Part shown: positions 1 through 9,417 of the stretch, piece by piece
How positions within the stretch are numbered: position 1 is the first letter of the stretch
Layout: each line of letters opens with the position of its first letter
Assembly: GCA_003194525.1 (NCBI GenBank)
Contig: NBIV01000320.1
Span: 18,422 to 82,421 of the forward strand
DNA: 64,000 nt
Direction: 5' to 3'
DNA from: Gracilariopsis chorda
Lineage: Eukaryota > Rhodophyta > Florideophyceae > Gracilariales > Gracilariaceae
Translations under genes and position numbers: made by a program
Notes under the pieces: generated by a model
Databases searched by the model: none
What the model was told of the DNA's origin: nothing
The model's input: only the letters and a program-made list of their open reading frames with translations

Positions 1-612
1 CAACTTCTCCGTCGCCAAATCTGCCTTCATCCGCAGCGGTTTCACCCCTTCCTTGCAAGACGTCGACAGAACGTTCAAATGCATCCGGTTCAGAGAACCA
101 TCGGCCCCTGTTCTCCAGCGCATCTTTGCCACCACCAGCTTCGGTCCTTCAAAACTTCCAAAGTTCTCTCATATTCTCGTCTCAAGCACTCCACCACCCA
201 ACTGCAAGCTCCCCACGGTTTGGTATGTAAGCTTCTTGCCCTTCTCCGCTTCCGCATAAAAGACGATGAGCCAGGTGAACGCGAATATGCTTTCGTCCGC
301 TTCTCCGAACTCACAGATCCTCTTGATCACGTGGATGAAACTCTTAACTGCATCACCCTCCGTTGGGCGACAGACGATGAACATGCACATACTATTCTCC
401 CCGCTCTTCACGGAACCTCGAATCCTAGCCCCAATGCCGCACCTTGGTTCGGTCTTGTTCCTTTCTCCGCCATCAAAAGTTCCGTGCATCTTGTTCGCCA
501 GAACTGCCCAGCACGACCTTTCTTTCCGCCCCTTCCATGGCAACAACATCGGTTCTATATGAACAGTTTCTTCTGCGACCCACGAGCAAGAGCTTATTCC
601 ACCGCAATGTAA
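1..612 (+). pseudogene. C-terminal tail of a transposase-like protein (partial, frame change)
   Basis: The gene enters from the left edge. One frame is open from base 2 to about 235 and a second from about 235 to a stop at 610-612, so a frameshift or short intron lies near 225-265. The second part contains a DETLNCITLRWATDDEH segment, then WFGLVPFSAIKSSVHLV, then FYMNSFF shortly before the stop. A conserved Trp, an 'I-x-S-x-VHLV' strand and a final F-Y-x-N resemble the C-terminal tails of large fungal and algal DNA transposases of the KDZ or Plavaka kind, judged from memory of those families. No catalytic DDE residues are inside the window, so the assignment rests on the tail alone. Other eukaryotic proteins with a similar strand pattern cannot be excluded. 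Confidence 0.4.
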
Positions 613-665
613 TCAAATTTAGAAACACAGACCCGCTAACTCTAGCAATAAACTTCTTAAACTTC

Positions 666-2887
666 TCATTCCTCCGCCATCTCTTCTCCACGCCCACCGT
701 CCTCCCCGTCTTCCTTCCCCTCCCCTTCCTCTCTGGGGTCCAACATTTCTTCCTCAACGGCTACCAACTCCTTAAACTCCCATTCTTCAGGCATGCAACG
801 GCCTACGTAGCAATCAAATACATTACCAAGGTACGTAGTCATTTCATCCAAAAACACCTCGTACTGGACACACAGATACACCATTTGGTTCGATGGCATC
901 CAACACGCAACGGTCCACTCACGTTCCTCATTCCCTACCACTTCAGCCGGATCTTCAGCTTTCACACCATAGTTCACAAGCTCCTTCCCGTACTTCCCTT
1001 CGATCTTCCTTCTCGCAGTCAGTAGGATATCCTCCACAGCAAGCGGGAGATACTTTGCATACAATTTCGAAAACAGCATTTGCCACTACCCTCCTCTCCA
1101 CACATCTTCTTTCAATGCCTCTACCACAGAAGCAATCCACGCATCCAATCGTGCCAAATGCATCACACTTCCATCTACATAGCTCGTCTCTCGTTCCCTG
1201 CATGGTCGCTCCGCGTCGTACCCCATAAATTCTCTCAACACCTCCACACTCAATCCGTTCTTGAAGTACAAGTCATCTGGTTCTTCTCCATACTTCGTCG
1301 AAGTCACGTCATAACCAGAGAAACATATTCTGTCTAAACCAGACAACCTCCACGCACATAAGATTGGATCTCCCCTCTCATCTTTAGGCAACAATTTCTC
1401 TTCCACCTCCTTCATCTGCTCTTCATACGCCACAGCCACCTCTTCATCATCCTCCTTCCGCGGTTTCCTAGCAAGTAGAGTTTACCCCAGGCCAAAGAAT
1501 AACCTATCCCTCGCATTCCTTTTCCGCACCCCAACAGTATCACTAAGAGCCTGTTTCATGCGCCTCCTCAAACACAGATCCCTCTTCAACTCTTCTTCGC
1601 AGTCAACCTTAATCCCCATGGCTTCCAACCTTCTCCAAATCGGTTTCTCCAGCTCCATCCGCACCACATGCACCAACATCTCATCGCGTCCTCCTTGAAA
1701 AAACGGAGTGTAGGCCTTTGGCCCCCACGACTTTCTTCCTAGCGCCAGCTCTATAGGATCCAAAGGCACCATCTCCTTCTCGTCTATAATCAGAACACTG
1801 TGCTTCCTCCCCGGTCCCACCTCTTCAGCCCTGTTCGACCAGTTTCCCTCCGAAACTCTCCTTCCGAGGCACAACTCACTGGTCTCCTGCTTCGCATATA
1901 CCAATATCTTCTCATAAACTCTCGAGGCTACTCCAATGAAACGTATATCAACTTCGATTTCGTACCGTTTCCGACCACTCTTGATGTCCTCGCCAATCAG
2001 TTTTCCTGTTCGACCAGGAATACTCTCTCGTAATGACGTCAGCAGCATCTCTTTCTTCGTAAGTTCATCTTCTAGCCTCTTCATCTCCCTGTTTGCCAGG
2101 TTCAAGCCTAGTTGGAGGCTAGTGTTGTCATCTATTGCTCTTCTTAGTTCCCCCTTTAGCTCTCCAAGCTTTGTCAACAGCTGATTCCCTCCCATAAACT
2201 TTGCGTCTCCATGCTCCGTTCTCTTATGTCCGACTTCCTTCAACAGCTCAATTCCATCTTCCTCCTCCTCCTCAGACCTTTCCTTCTCCCAGATCCGATC
2301 TCCCTTCTCACCACCACCTACACTCGTGCACTGTATCGACTCCCTTCGTATAGCTTCGTCAGCGTATCCATATTCGACGATCTTCATAGCATTATCCCGA
2401 TTGAGCCGGGAAGAGGACCCTTGCGTTGTTCTGCGTGCCGGGACTCTGCGAGTTCGGCCTCCATTTCCGCAAACAACGGCTGATTGCTTCGTATTCTCCT
2501 TCCCTCTACGTCCCTCCCCGCTCCCACGTCGTACTGCAGCTTGAAAACGAACGGGACCCTTCTTGAGTTCCCCAATTCCCCCCGTACCTTGGTGTACTTC
2601 GTCTTGCGGTGTCTCACTCACGTGTTCCTTTGAGGCAAGAGTGCTGCCCTGCTCCTCATTCCTCTCTAAACACTGTTCGGCTGCCTTCCCTTTACGTCTC
2701 TCCTCGACAACACCGCCGTAACTGCCACTAGATCTTCGCCTCTTCGGTACTCTTTCGGGTTCTCCTTCTTCCTCTTCCTCAATTTCTACCAAAAAACCTT
2801 GTGAATGGCACGATTACGAGTAACTGGACCTCTCGGCTGTCTTTCCTTCTTCCTCCTTACGACTTCACTCACCGTACGGTCCGTCAT
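666..2887 (-). pseudogene. Coiled-coil protein of unknown function, interrupted by two stops and one frameshift
   Basis: The likely start is ATG at 2887 (MTDRTVSEVVRRKK). The frame changes at a T6 run (about 2791-2796). After one added base the frame runs from about 2795 to 666, interrupted only by TAA at 1482-1484 and TAG at 1086-1088. The text before and after each stop reads as one protein of about 740 residues. The N-terminal third is low-complexity acidic and basic (EIEEEEEGEPERVPKRRR). A leucine-rich coiled coil lies at about 2190-2015. A mixed domain with many Trp and Tyr follows, and the C-terminus is Glu-rich. Two further stops closely follow the TGA at 666, so that is the true end. 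I recognise no family. It diverges from the ParB-dioxygenase gene, so the two may act together. Confidence 0.55.
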
Positions 2888-2994
2888 AGTTGAGGTAGCT
2901 CCTTCCTGATTTTCATCTTCCTTCCCCGTTTGTACGATGGTACTTTCACGTCGCCTCTCCGTCGTTTGCAACCCAGAACGCGGCGGAACTCTCT

Positions 2995-3405
2995 TCAGGA
3001 TCCAAGGAATCTTTCCAACAATCCGACCACTTCTGAATTCGCTCGACGATTCTGTAGGATAAACTCTACAATCTTCTCGAATGTGACATCGCGTTTAGGG
3101 ACCCCGGAGCCTCTCGATTCCGCGTACGCATCACGGACGGACATAAACACATTCCAGATGGTTGTGAAGCTTTCCGAAATGCTCATGTCTGAAAGCGGGT
3201 GCGCAGGAGCCCTATGCCCTATCACGGGTGCACCTGAGGTACTCCCCTGTTTAGTGGAGGGGAACGACATGGGTGGAATTTCGGCGGGAGATGCACAAAT
3301 GCACGAAAGATTGCGTTTGAGTTTGAATGGTTGCGAAGGAGATGCTTCGTGGCAACCGAGGAACGAAGACGCCCGTTCTGATGATTCACGTCCCTCGAAC
3401 TTCAA
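2995..3405 (-). CDS. Hypothetical small ORF upstream of the coiled-coil gene
   Basis: An open frame of up to 136 codons ends with TGA at 2995-2997. Its last 60 residues look helical (FTTIWNVFMSVRDAYAE, FEKIVEFILQNRR, LLERFLGS). No ATG opens the full frame, so the start is uncertain; an internal Met exists. It could be a separate small gene, or the N-terminus of the downstream coiled-coil gene joined by a frameshift, because the next frame opens at once in the same direction. No function recognised. Confidence 0.35.
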   Translation of the reverse strand: MKFEGRESSERASSFLGCHEASPSQPFKLKRNLSCICASPAEIPPMSFPSTKQGSTSGAPVIGHRAPAHPLSDMSISESFTTIWNVFMSVRDAYAESRGSGVPKRDVTFEKIVEFILQNRRANSEVVGLLERFLGS

Positions 3406-3557
3406 ATAGATTTGATTTCGAAGTGTGTAATGGAGCAGGGAGGGAAACTTCGGAGGGTTTTGTTTGGAATGAGGGAGTTGGGCACTGCAGAACAGACGGA
3501 GAAGGTGAAACTTCGAGAATTCGTCGCAGTTCTCCCAGTTCAGGTTGTCGGTCTAAC

Positions 3558-3709
3558 GGTGCAGCTGCGCCGGGTGGATGGTCTTGACATTGTCGGTCGA
3601 CAATGTCAAGCACGGACACCAGAATGTTGATTTTTGATTAAATAAGGGGGGTCGTTCTTGACATTGTCGACCGACAATGTCAAGACCAACCACCCGGCGC
3701 AGCTGCGCC
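3558..3709. repeat. Near-perfect 53-bp inverted repeat with 46-bp spacer (MITE-like or cruciform element)
   Basis: The left arm is 3558-3610 and the right arm 3657-3709, with only two mismatches. Each arm is itself built from palindromes: an outer GCGCAGCTGCGC-type tip and an inner GACATTGTCG-GT-CGACAATGTC palindrome. The spacer (3611-3656) is A/T-rich. The whole element lies in the divergent intergenic region between the coiled-coil gene (minus) and the ParB-dioxygenase gene (plus). It could be a miniature inverted-repeat transposon, a protein-binding or replication-type palindrome, or the source of a long RNA hairpin. No clear target-site duplication flanks it. Confidence 0.85.
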
Positions 3710-3968
3710 GGCCTGGGGGTCGGTGCCAGCAATAAAGCGTTGACGCGTGGCAGGAGGGGGGTTAGAGAAGAGGTGGAAAGGGCGACCGGAATGCTTCCTC
3801 CGCAAAGAACTGTGAGCAAAATCACCGATTCCACTTCTTCGTGCCACCTTAGCACCTGGTCCGACTGAAAGGACGCAAAGAGAACCTCTGCCTTCCCTCA
3901 GGGTTGAATGCAGCTGTCAGCACGCGCTGAGTTTCGCGACCGTCTGCACCAGATTACGCGATTCCGTG

Positions 3969-3998
3969 TCGCTTATCGAAAGGTCGCTTATCGAAAGG
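3969..3998. repeat. Tandem duplication of a 15-bp unit just upstream of the plus-strand gene
   Basis: The unit TCGCTTATCGAAAGG occurs twice in direct succession (3969-3983, 3984-3998), ending nine bases before the ATG at 4008. It lies in the probable 5' leader or promoter. It keeps the reading frame open and would add a repeated SLIER pentapeptide if translation began upstream at the GTG at 3966. Confidence 0.8.
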
Positions 3999-4007
3999 TT
4001 TCCCATC

Positions 4008-7000
4008 ATGGTGCGCAAGACTGCAAAGGCGGACAACAGGCGGCACCCTAGGAGGTCTACCAGACCCAGTGCCTCTTTGCGGAAAGCGAGGGCAAAACCG
4101 TCCGATAGCGCAATGCCAACAACGCGCAGCGGCACAAAGCAGCCTAGTGACCCATCCTGGGGGCTGAACCCAAGCGAGAAGGTGACCCTGGTCGTCCGTC
4201 TACCGAATGGGGAGAAGAAGAGCGTGGGGACTGCCTTTGTCAGAGGTGATTCCGGTGCTGGTGGGCACTTGGCGAGGACGTTGCATGGGCACGAACTGAA
4301 GGGGAAGCCGACAGAGGACCTTGTCGTCATATGGAAGGTGCTCATTGAGGATGGCAAAGATATGCAGTACCCGTATCAGTTCAAGACGAGTGACAGCGTG
4401 CCGAACACTCTGGGAGATATAGAGAGCAACGCTTTCTACTGCTGGGACGTGAACATGATGCAACCTTCTGGTGGCGGAGCCTCCACTCCTTCCACTCCCG
4501 CTGCGAAACCGTCTTCCGCCCAGACTCCTGCTGCGACGAAGAATCTGTCCACCAAGAAGGTGAAGCAGAACACCGCAACAAAGGCGAAGGCGAAGAAGTT
4601 GACGCAATTGGTGAACTTGAATGACGACGACGGTGATGAAATACACAAGGGTGCGTTGCACTCCAATGTGAAGACGACCACCTCCACCGGAAAGGCGAAG
4701 GTGGTCAGACTGAGCGATCAGAAGAAAGGAAACAGCACGAATCCCATTGTCACTCCGGCGAAGCCTCCACTAAACCCTGGAGCCAGCAGTGGGGGAGGTG
4801 CGTCGCAGTTACAGACACCGGAGACTGCCGTTTCTGCCCCCCCGAAAGCCTTAACAATGGCTGAGGGAACTGCTAGCAACGCAATTGATGCAGGCAGTGG
4901 TGGTCAGAGTCAATTGGCGTATCAGACCCAAGTTGCAGAAGCAATTATGGAGGCAGGAAGCAGCGCATCGATGGAGGTTGTATTCCCAGAGCAACCTGGT
5001 GGGGAGGAAGAAGGAAGTGATGATGATGAGGTGCAGTTCGTGGGTTCGAAAGCATTGGCTTCAGAGGCCGAAGTTGATTTGTTCGACAAGGGAGATGAGC
5101 TACCTCCTGATGATGTCGACGACAGTATGCTGGATTCTTCGTTTGATATGAACGACTACACATACGATACGTATTTTGTCGACATTGACCTCATTAAGCC
5201 TCCGGATGACGGTGTGCGAGAACTGAACCTCACCCACATGAAAGAAGTAGAGCAGCAAATAGAGCTCTACGGAATCTTGGGGTCCGTTGGGAATCTGAGT
5301 GTCACTATTATCGGTACGAAGAAGCCGGGAGATGAATGGTTTGAAGGGAACCGAATTGTGGTGGACTGTACTTTGGTTGACGGGTTACACCGCTTGAATG
5401 TTTACCTCGACCAGAGGAAAACGAATGAAAAACTTCAGGATGTCTGCCACCGGCTCAGTGTATCGTTTTGAAGAAGACGTGATGGGCTGCCAATGACCAT
5501 GTCTCAAGTGATTTCGATTGGAAACGCACTGACTGATACGGTTGCTGCGGCTAGAGTGATGTCATTTCGAGAAAAGCTCTACTCCATTCATTCGTTTATG
5601 AAAACGATTGAGAAGGAGACGAAGGTGGACTTCAAGAAAGTCACGCGCACAATGCTACGTGGTGCACCGTTGAAGCGCAAGGTGATAGGGACTTCAAACC
5701 CCAAGAACATGTTGCGGTTTGCGGACATGGGTTTGAGAATGTTCACCGACGAAGACTTCATGTCGAGAATGAAGGAAATGTGCTTCAAGTACCCGGAGCT
5801 GAGGATTACGCACTTTTCCAGTGACAGGTTCTTCCATCTGAAGGGGGACAGGATGAACTTTGCGTTGGAAGCCTTACAGGAACACTATGACGTGCGAAGA
5901 GCATCAAAAGGGACTGCTATGGGCAGGTTTCAGGACATGAGGTTGCATTCCTTCAGATTTTGTGAGCAAGCTTACAACCTATTTGAAGAAGTGGCGAAGA
6001 CGAAGAACATAGGGCTTCACACCGTGTTCAAAACTGAGGTTGTGATAGGGTCCCTGGTTGTTCCTGTTCGAGATTATGTTGCCAGAAACACCGCACGCCT
6101 GGAGAGGGCGGCCACTCCTGTCATGTGGGAAGGAAACATATCGAAGAGGCTGACGAATCTGAAGAAGAGACTGGGAACGACGTTCCGTATGGACTTTCAA
6201 AAGCCAAATCCAAGTCCTGTCCCTCCCGCACCTGCACGTGTTCCGAAGACACAGGGGCAAAGCGCAGTTCAGGGTAGTAATTAGAGCTTGCCCGCGAGGG
6301 CAAGTAAGAAGAAGGCTCTGGGCCACTTGAAAGATGGAGGTGCAACGGGGATGGTTTCTGCGGGATCTACGCTGGGGAAGAGGAAGAGAAAGGTCCGGAA
6401 AACAAAGAAACCGGCAGATGAAGACTCGGAAGACGAAGAGGACGCTGAGGAGCTGTTGTTTGAATCAGGTGACGCCGATGTGAAAAGGCAGAGAACCGAT
6501 GATGTTCCTGACTTTGTCATCAACATTCTGAAGCAGAAGCGAGGACGTGAACTACGCCACTTCTTAAGAAAGAATAAGCTACTGCTTTTCAGTGACGACG
6601 AGGGGGGAGAAGATGAAGACAGGAACGATCCAAAAAAGAAGAAGTTTGATGATGAAGTGCCTATGATTCTTCCAGAAGGATTGGTCAAGGCCGAGGAGGA
6701 TACCAATGTGGGGGACTTGAGCTGGCTCAAGTATGTGAGCATGTTGCCCAGCAGGTGGCCCACCGCAACTGCAGATGGTGTTTAGGGCATGTACGCGTGG
6801 ATGGACAGGATACATCTTCCCAAGGAGCACTGTTGCCATTTGCTTGGGCCGAACGACATGAGGGGTGTTCATCACACAGTTTTCTGGCATGGTGCGTTCC
6901 AGGAGGTTTTGAGCGAATGGAATAGGGAAAGGAAAGCGTCTGAAGAAGCAGCGCCGGTTCTCAGCGATGCGGAAGCGAACAGTCTCTGGGAGCGGGCGGT

Positions 7001-8126
7001 GGAGGAGGACTACTACGCCATGGTGTACTTTGCGAAGAAGGCAAGCGAGTTGAAAGAGCGAGGATTTTGTGTGCTGGAAGGTTTCGGAACGGATGAAGGA
7101 ATGAGGAGCAGGCTCCATGCCATGAGTGACTTGATGGATGGTGATGTGAGTGAGAAGCTGCTTGGATTCTTCGAGGAGTATCTCAATTGCCAACAAGATC
7201 TTCGAGAAGCAGAGAATCAAGAGTTCTGGAACCCCATTTTCAATGCTGGGGAGGCAGCTGATGAAGCAGACAGACTGTCTGGGTCTACGAGGTATATGAA
7301 TACACGGAGAGGAATCGCGGATGAAATGGAAAGAACGACGGAGAATCACTGGGTGGTGAAGAGGCGGGCGTTGTTGGATGCACGTATGAGTCAGATCTGT
7401 GTATGCCTAGGATTGGAAGATAACCGAGTGGCGGTGCATAAGATGTTTGCGCCAAAGACTGGGGGTAGAGTGTTGTGTACTGGACGCGGCTGTCCAAGAC
7501 AGAAGCTACATACGGACTTTCAGACGCTGACGATCCCGGAGAAACTGAACGAAAAGAATCCGGGGTACTTTATGATAGCCTCTGGCAAGTATTCGTTTCC
7601 ATTTTGGGTGTGCGAGAGGTCTCAAAAGCATTTTGCGACAACAAATGCGGAGTTGGAAGCGGTTTCTGGAGGATACGCGACCAGGAAGTTCTTAATTCCA
7701 CCGTTATCTATATTCATTGGAAGAGGAGATGTGTCCTATGCGGGGGCAGGGAGTAGAGATGCGATCATGGCACAGAATTTTCTGTTCCGTTACCATATAT
7801 ACATGGTACCAGAGTACTACAAGCTACCGGATGCGGTTCAACTTCAATCGAGTTTTAGACCCAGGTTTGTGGAGGACGAGGACTTAATACGGAAGGACAA
7901 AAGCGGAACGAAAGGAACTATTCTGTTGCCAGGAGCTGGGGATAACGAAGACGGCTCCGCTCATGACAGAGTGTCACAAGAACCTCTAGAAGACGACGAA
8001 GACCCCCAAAATGAAAGTGATGGCGAATATGACCCTAATGAAGATGGAAATGATAATGCAGACGACGCCATTTATACTCAAGAGGAGGGTGAGAAGGGAG
8101 ATGAGGATATGGAAGAAGATAGTTAG
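4008..8126 (+). pseudogene. ParB-like / Fe(II)-2OG dioxygenase-like fusion protein, one frame with three in-frame stops
   Basis: A single frame of about 1,373 codons runs from ATG 4008 to TAG 8124, broken only by TGA 5469, TAG 6282 and TAG 6783, with no frameshift. Order of parts: a basic N-terminus; an unknown beta-rich domain (residues about 65-160); a low-complexity Ser/Thr/Ala/Asp linker; a ParB/sulfiredoxin-like domain (about 388-480) with VDIDLIKPP, the strand VVDCTLVDGLHRL and GxHR at 459-462; a helical domain of unknown type (about 490-730); a basic/acidic NLS-like linker; and a dioxygenase-like domain (about 1015-1290) beginning GFCVLEGF. That last domain has HxD at 1168-1170 (LHTDF) and an R-x-H strand at 1261-1263. 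The position of the distal iron-binding His carries Tyr (1244, GDVSYAGAG). The tail is Asp/Glu-rich. In phages, ParB-fold proteins and TET/JBP-type dioxygenases occur together in DNA base-modification gene sets, so a nuclear DNA-modification role is plausible but inferred. Domain calls are motif-based. Confidence 0.6.
6287..6304 (+). promoter_or_regulatory. 7-bp stem with GCGA tetraloop immediately 3' of in-frame TAG
   Basis: CTTGCCC-GCGA-GGGCAAG forms a perfect 7-bp stem closed by a GNRA tetraloop, starting two bases after the in-frame TAG at 6282-6284. Stable stems just 3' of a stop are known to promote stop-codon readthrough in some RNAs. The location is suggestive but may be chance; the other in-frame stops in this gene have no similar stem that I can see. 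Confidence 0.4.
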
Positions 8127-8246
8127 CGATGACAGATACATTCTAGTACCGCCGTAAATACAGCATTGTCTCATTTATATCATGATGCACATAAGAGCTA
8201 GGAGTCGTCCTTTTCTTTCTTCATCAGAAACATATGTCTTAACCTG

Positions 8247-8909
8247 TCAACGTTTCTTCTTCAAGAGAGTAACTCGCTCCACATCTTCACTTTTGTCTTC
8301 CAATCTTTTCCTCGTGCCTAGGCAGCTTCTATGAGCACCGCCTGCTCCACCGGCCCCGTGTTGTGCTCCTTTCACTCTGTTTTTCAAGTGCACCTCAATA
8401 TCAACGGGCTCTCTAAGCTGCATTTCAAGGACGGTCACTCTGTCTTCTAGAGCATTGTTCTTTCGATAAACTGCTCCTATTTCCCACACCAAGCACTCCA
8501 CGATCCCTTACACATGATCCCCCATCCAGACCCCTGCCATTTTCATACGATTTCGAACAATAGTAACCACGTCCAGTGGAATCACACCATCAGAAACGCT
8601 CCAAGACAGGCCACCATACTCAAACACTACATCTGTCATACAAGTATACAAACTCTCCTTCAACGAGGCAGTTAAAGCCTTAACCCGGGCCTTCATATCC
8701 TTTCTGAATCTGTGCTCCGGCCCACCACCTGCATTTTCTCCTCCATTCGCAGCCATTACTCCAACTCCCAGCTCTCCTATCCCAACAGTCTTCTTCTTCT
8801 CTTCTGTTCCCTCATAACCATCTGCTTCATCTCTGGGCGGCGTTTCGGGGACTTCCGTGTGATTCAAAAGAGTGAGCAGTTCTTCATCTCTAATGTACCC
8901 ACTCGACAT
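8247..8909 (-). pseudogene. Small helical protein of unknown function with one in-frame stop
   Basis: The frame begins at ATG near 8909 (MSSGYIRDEELLTLL) and ends at TGA 8247-8249, about 220 codons, with a single TAA at 8508-8510. The sequence reads on through it (GDHV-stop-GIVECLVWEIG). It has an acidic N-terminus, a Gly/Asn-rich stretch, a conserved-looking central part (FEYGGLSWSVSDGVIPLD) and a short coiled coil (NNALEDRVTVLEMQL), and it ends in Lys. It runs convergently with the ParB-dioxygenase gene, whose stop is about 120 bases away. No family recognised. CAA-to-TAA would explain the stop. Confidence 0.5.
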
Positions 8910-9417
8910 CGGGAAAATAGCTTAAGCTCTGAACAAAGCCGCGATATAGTACGCGAGATATTTAGTATCGACGCTAACCCGTCCTCAAATATTTCGGTCC
9001 CCAATTTTCTACTAAAACCGTACTTCCGCGACATCTAAACAGCTTTCCACGTACGCAGCTTGATATTTTAATACTACAATATGCGTCTAACTGTGTTTCT
9101 GAATCAGAATGAACCAAATATAATTCTTGCCGTGTATGGAGTCGTCTACAAGGAGAACCTTGGCATTGGATATCTTACTTCAAGCTCACTCGCTTTCTAA
9201 AACGTACAATGAACTCACTCGCATACATTAAAAAGTGGTATAGTTATAAGAAAAAACTCTACAATGGGGTATAGAAGAGAAGCATAGTATGTAGCTCACA
9301 TATCCTAAATCTTAACAGCTGTGCAAAGACGCCGACTGGAAGGGAATGCGGAAGATAGAAGATGAAGGGGCTACGACAACGAAGGTATTCTGTATTGTTG
9401 GTCTGTTGTTCTAGAAG
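8910..9417. other. Intergenic, nothing recognised
   Basis: A/T-richer than the flanking genes. No open frame of note, no repeat shared with the rest of the window and no RNA gene that I can see. It probably holds the promoter of the minus-strand gene on its left and the 3' flank of the membrane-protein gene on its right. Confidence 0.5.

Noticed and set aside
3386..3855. Short ORFs with repeated LDIV-x-RQCQ text
   Set aside because: The repeated peptide comes from the palindromic inverted repeat read in several frames, not from a gene.
3966..4007. GTG at 3966 as the start of the ParB-dioxygenase gene
   Set aside because: A nuclear eukaryotic gene is expected to start at ATG; the first ATG in this frame is at 4008 in a reasonable context. 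The upstream codons are a tandem duplication.
4008..8126. Reassigned genetic code (TAA/TAG as Gln) to explain in-frame stops
   Set aside because: One in-frame stop is TGA, the gene itself ends with TAG, and long retrotransposon frames nearby contain no in-frame TAA or TAG. All three codons seem to act as stops in this genome.
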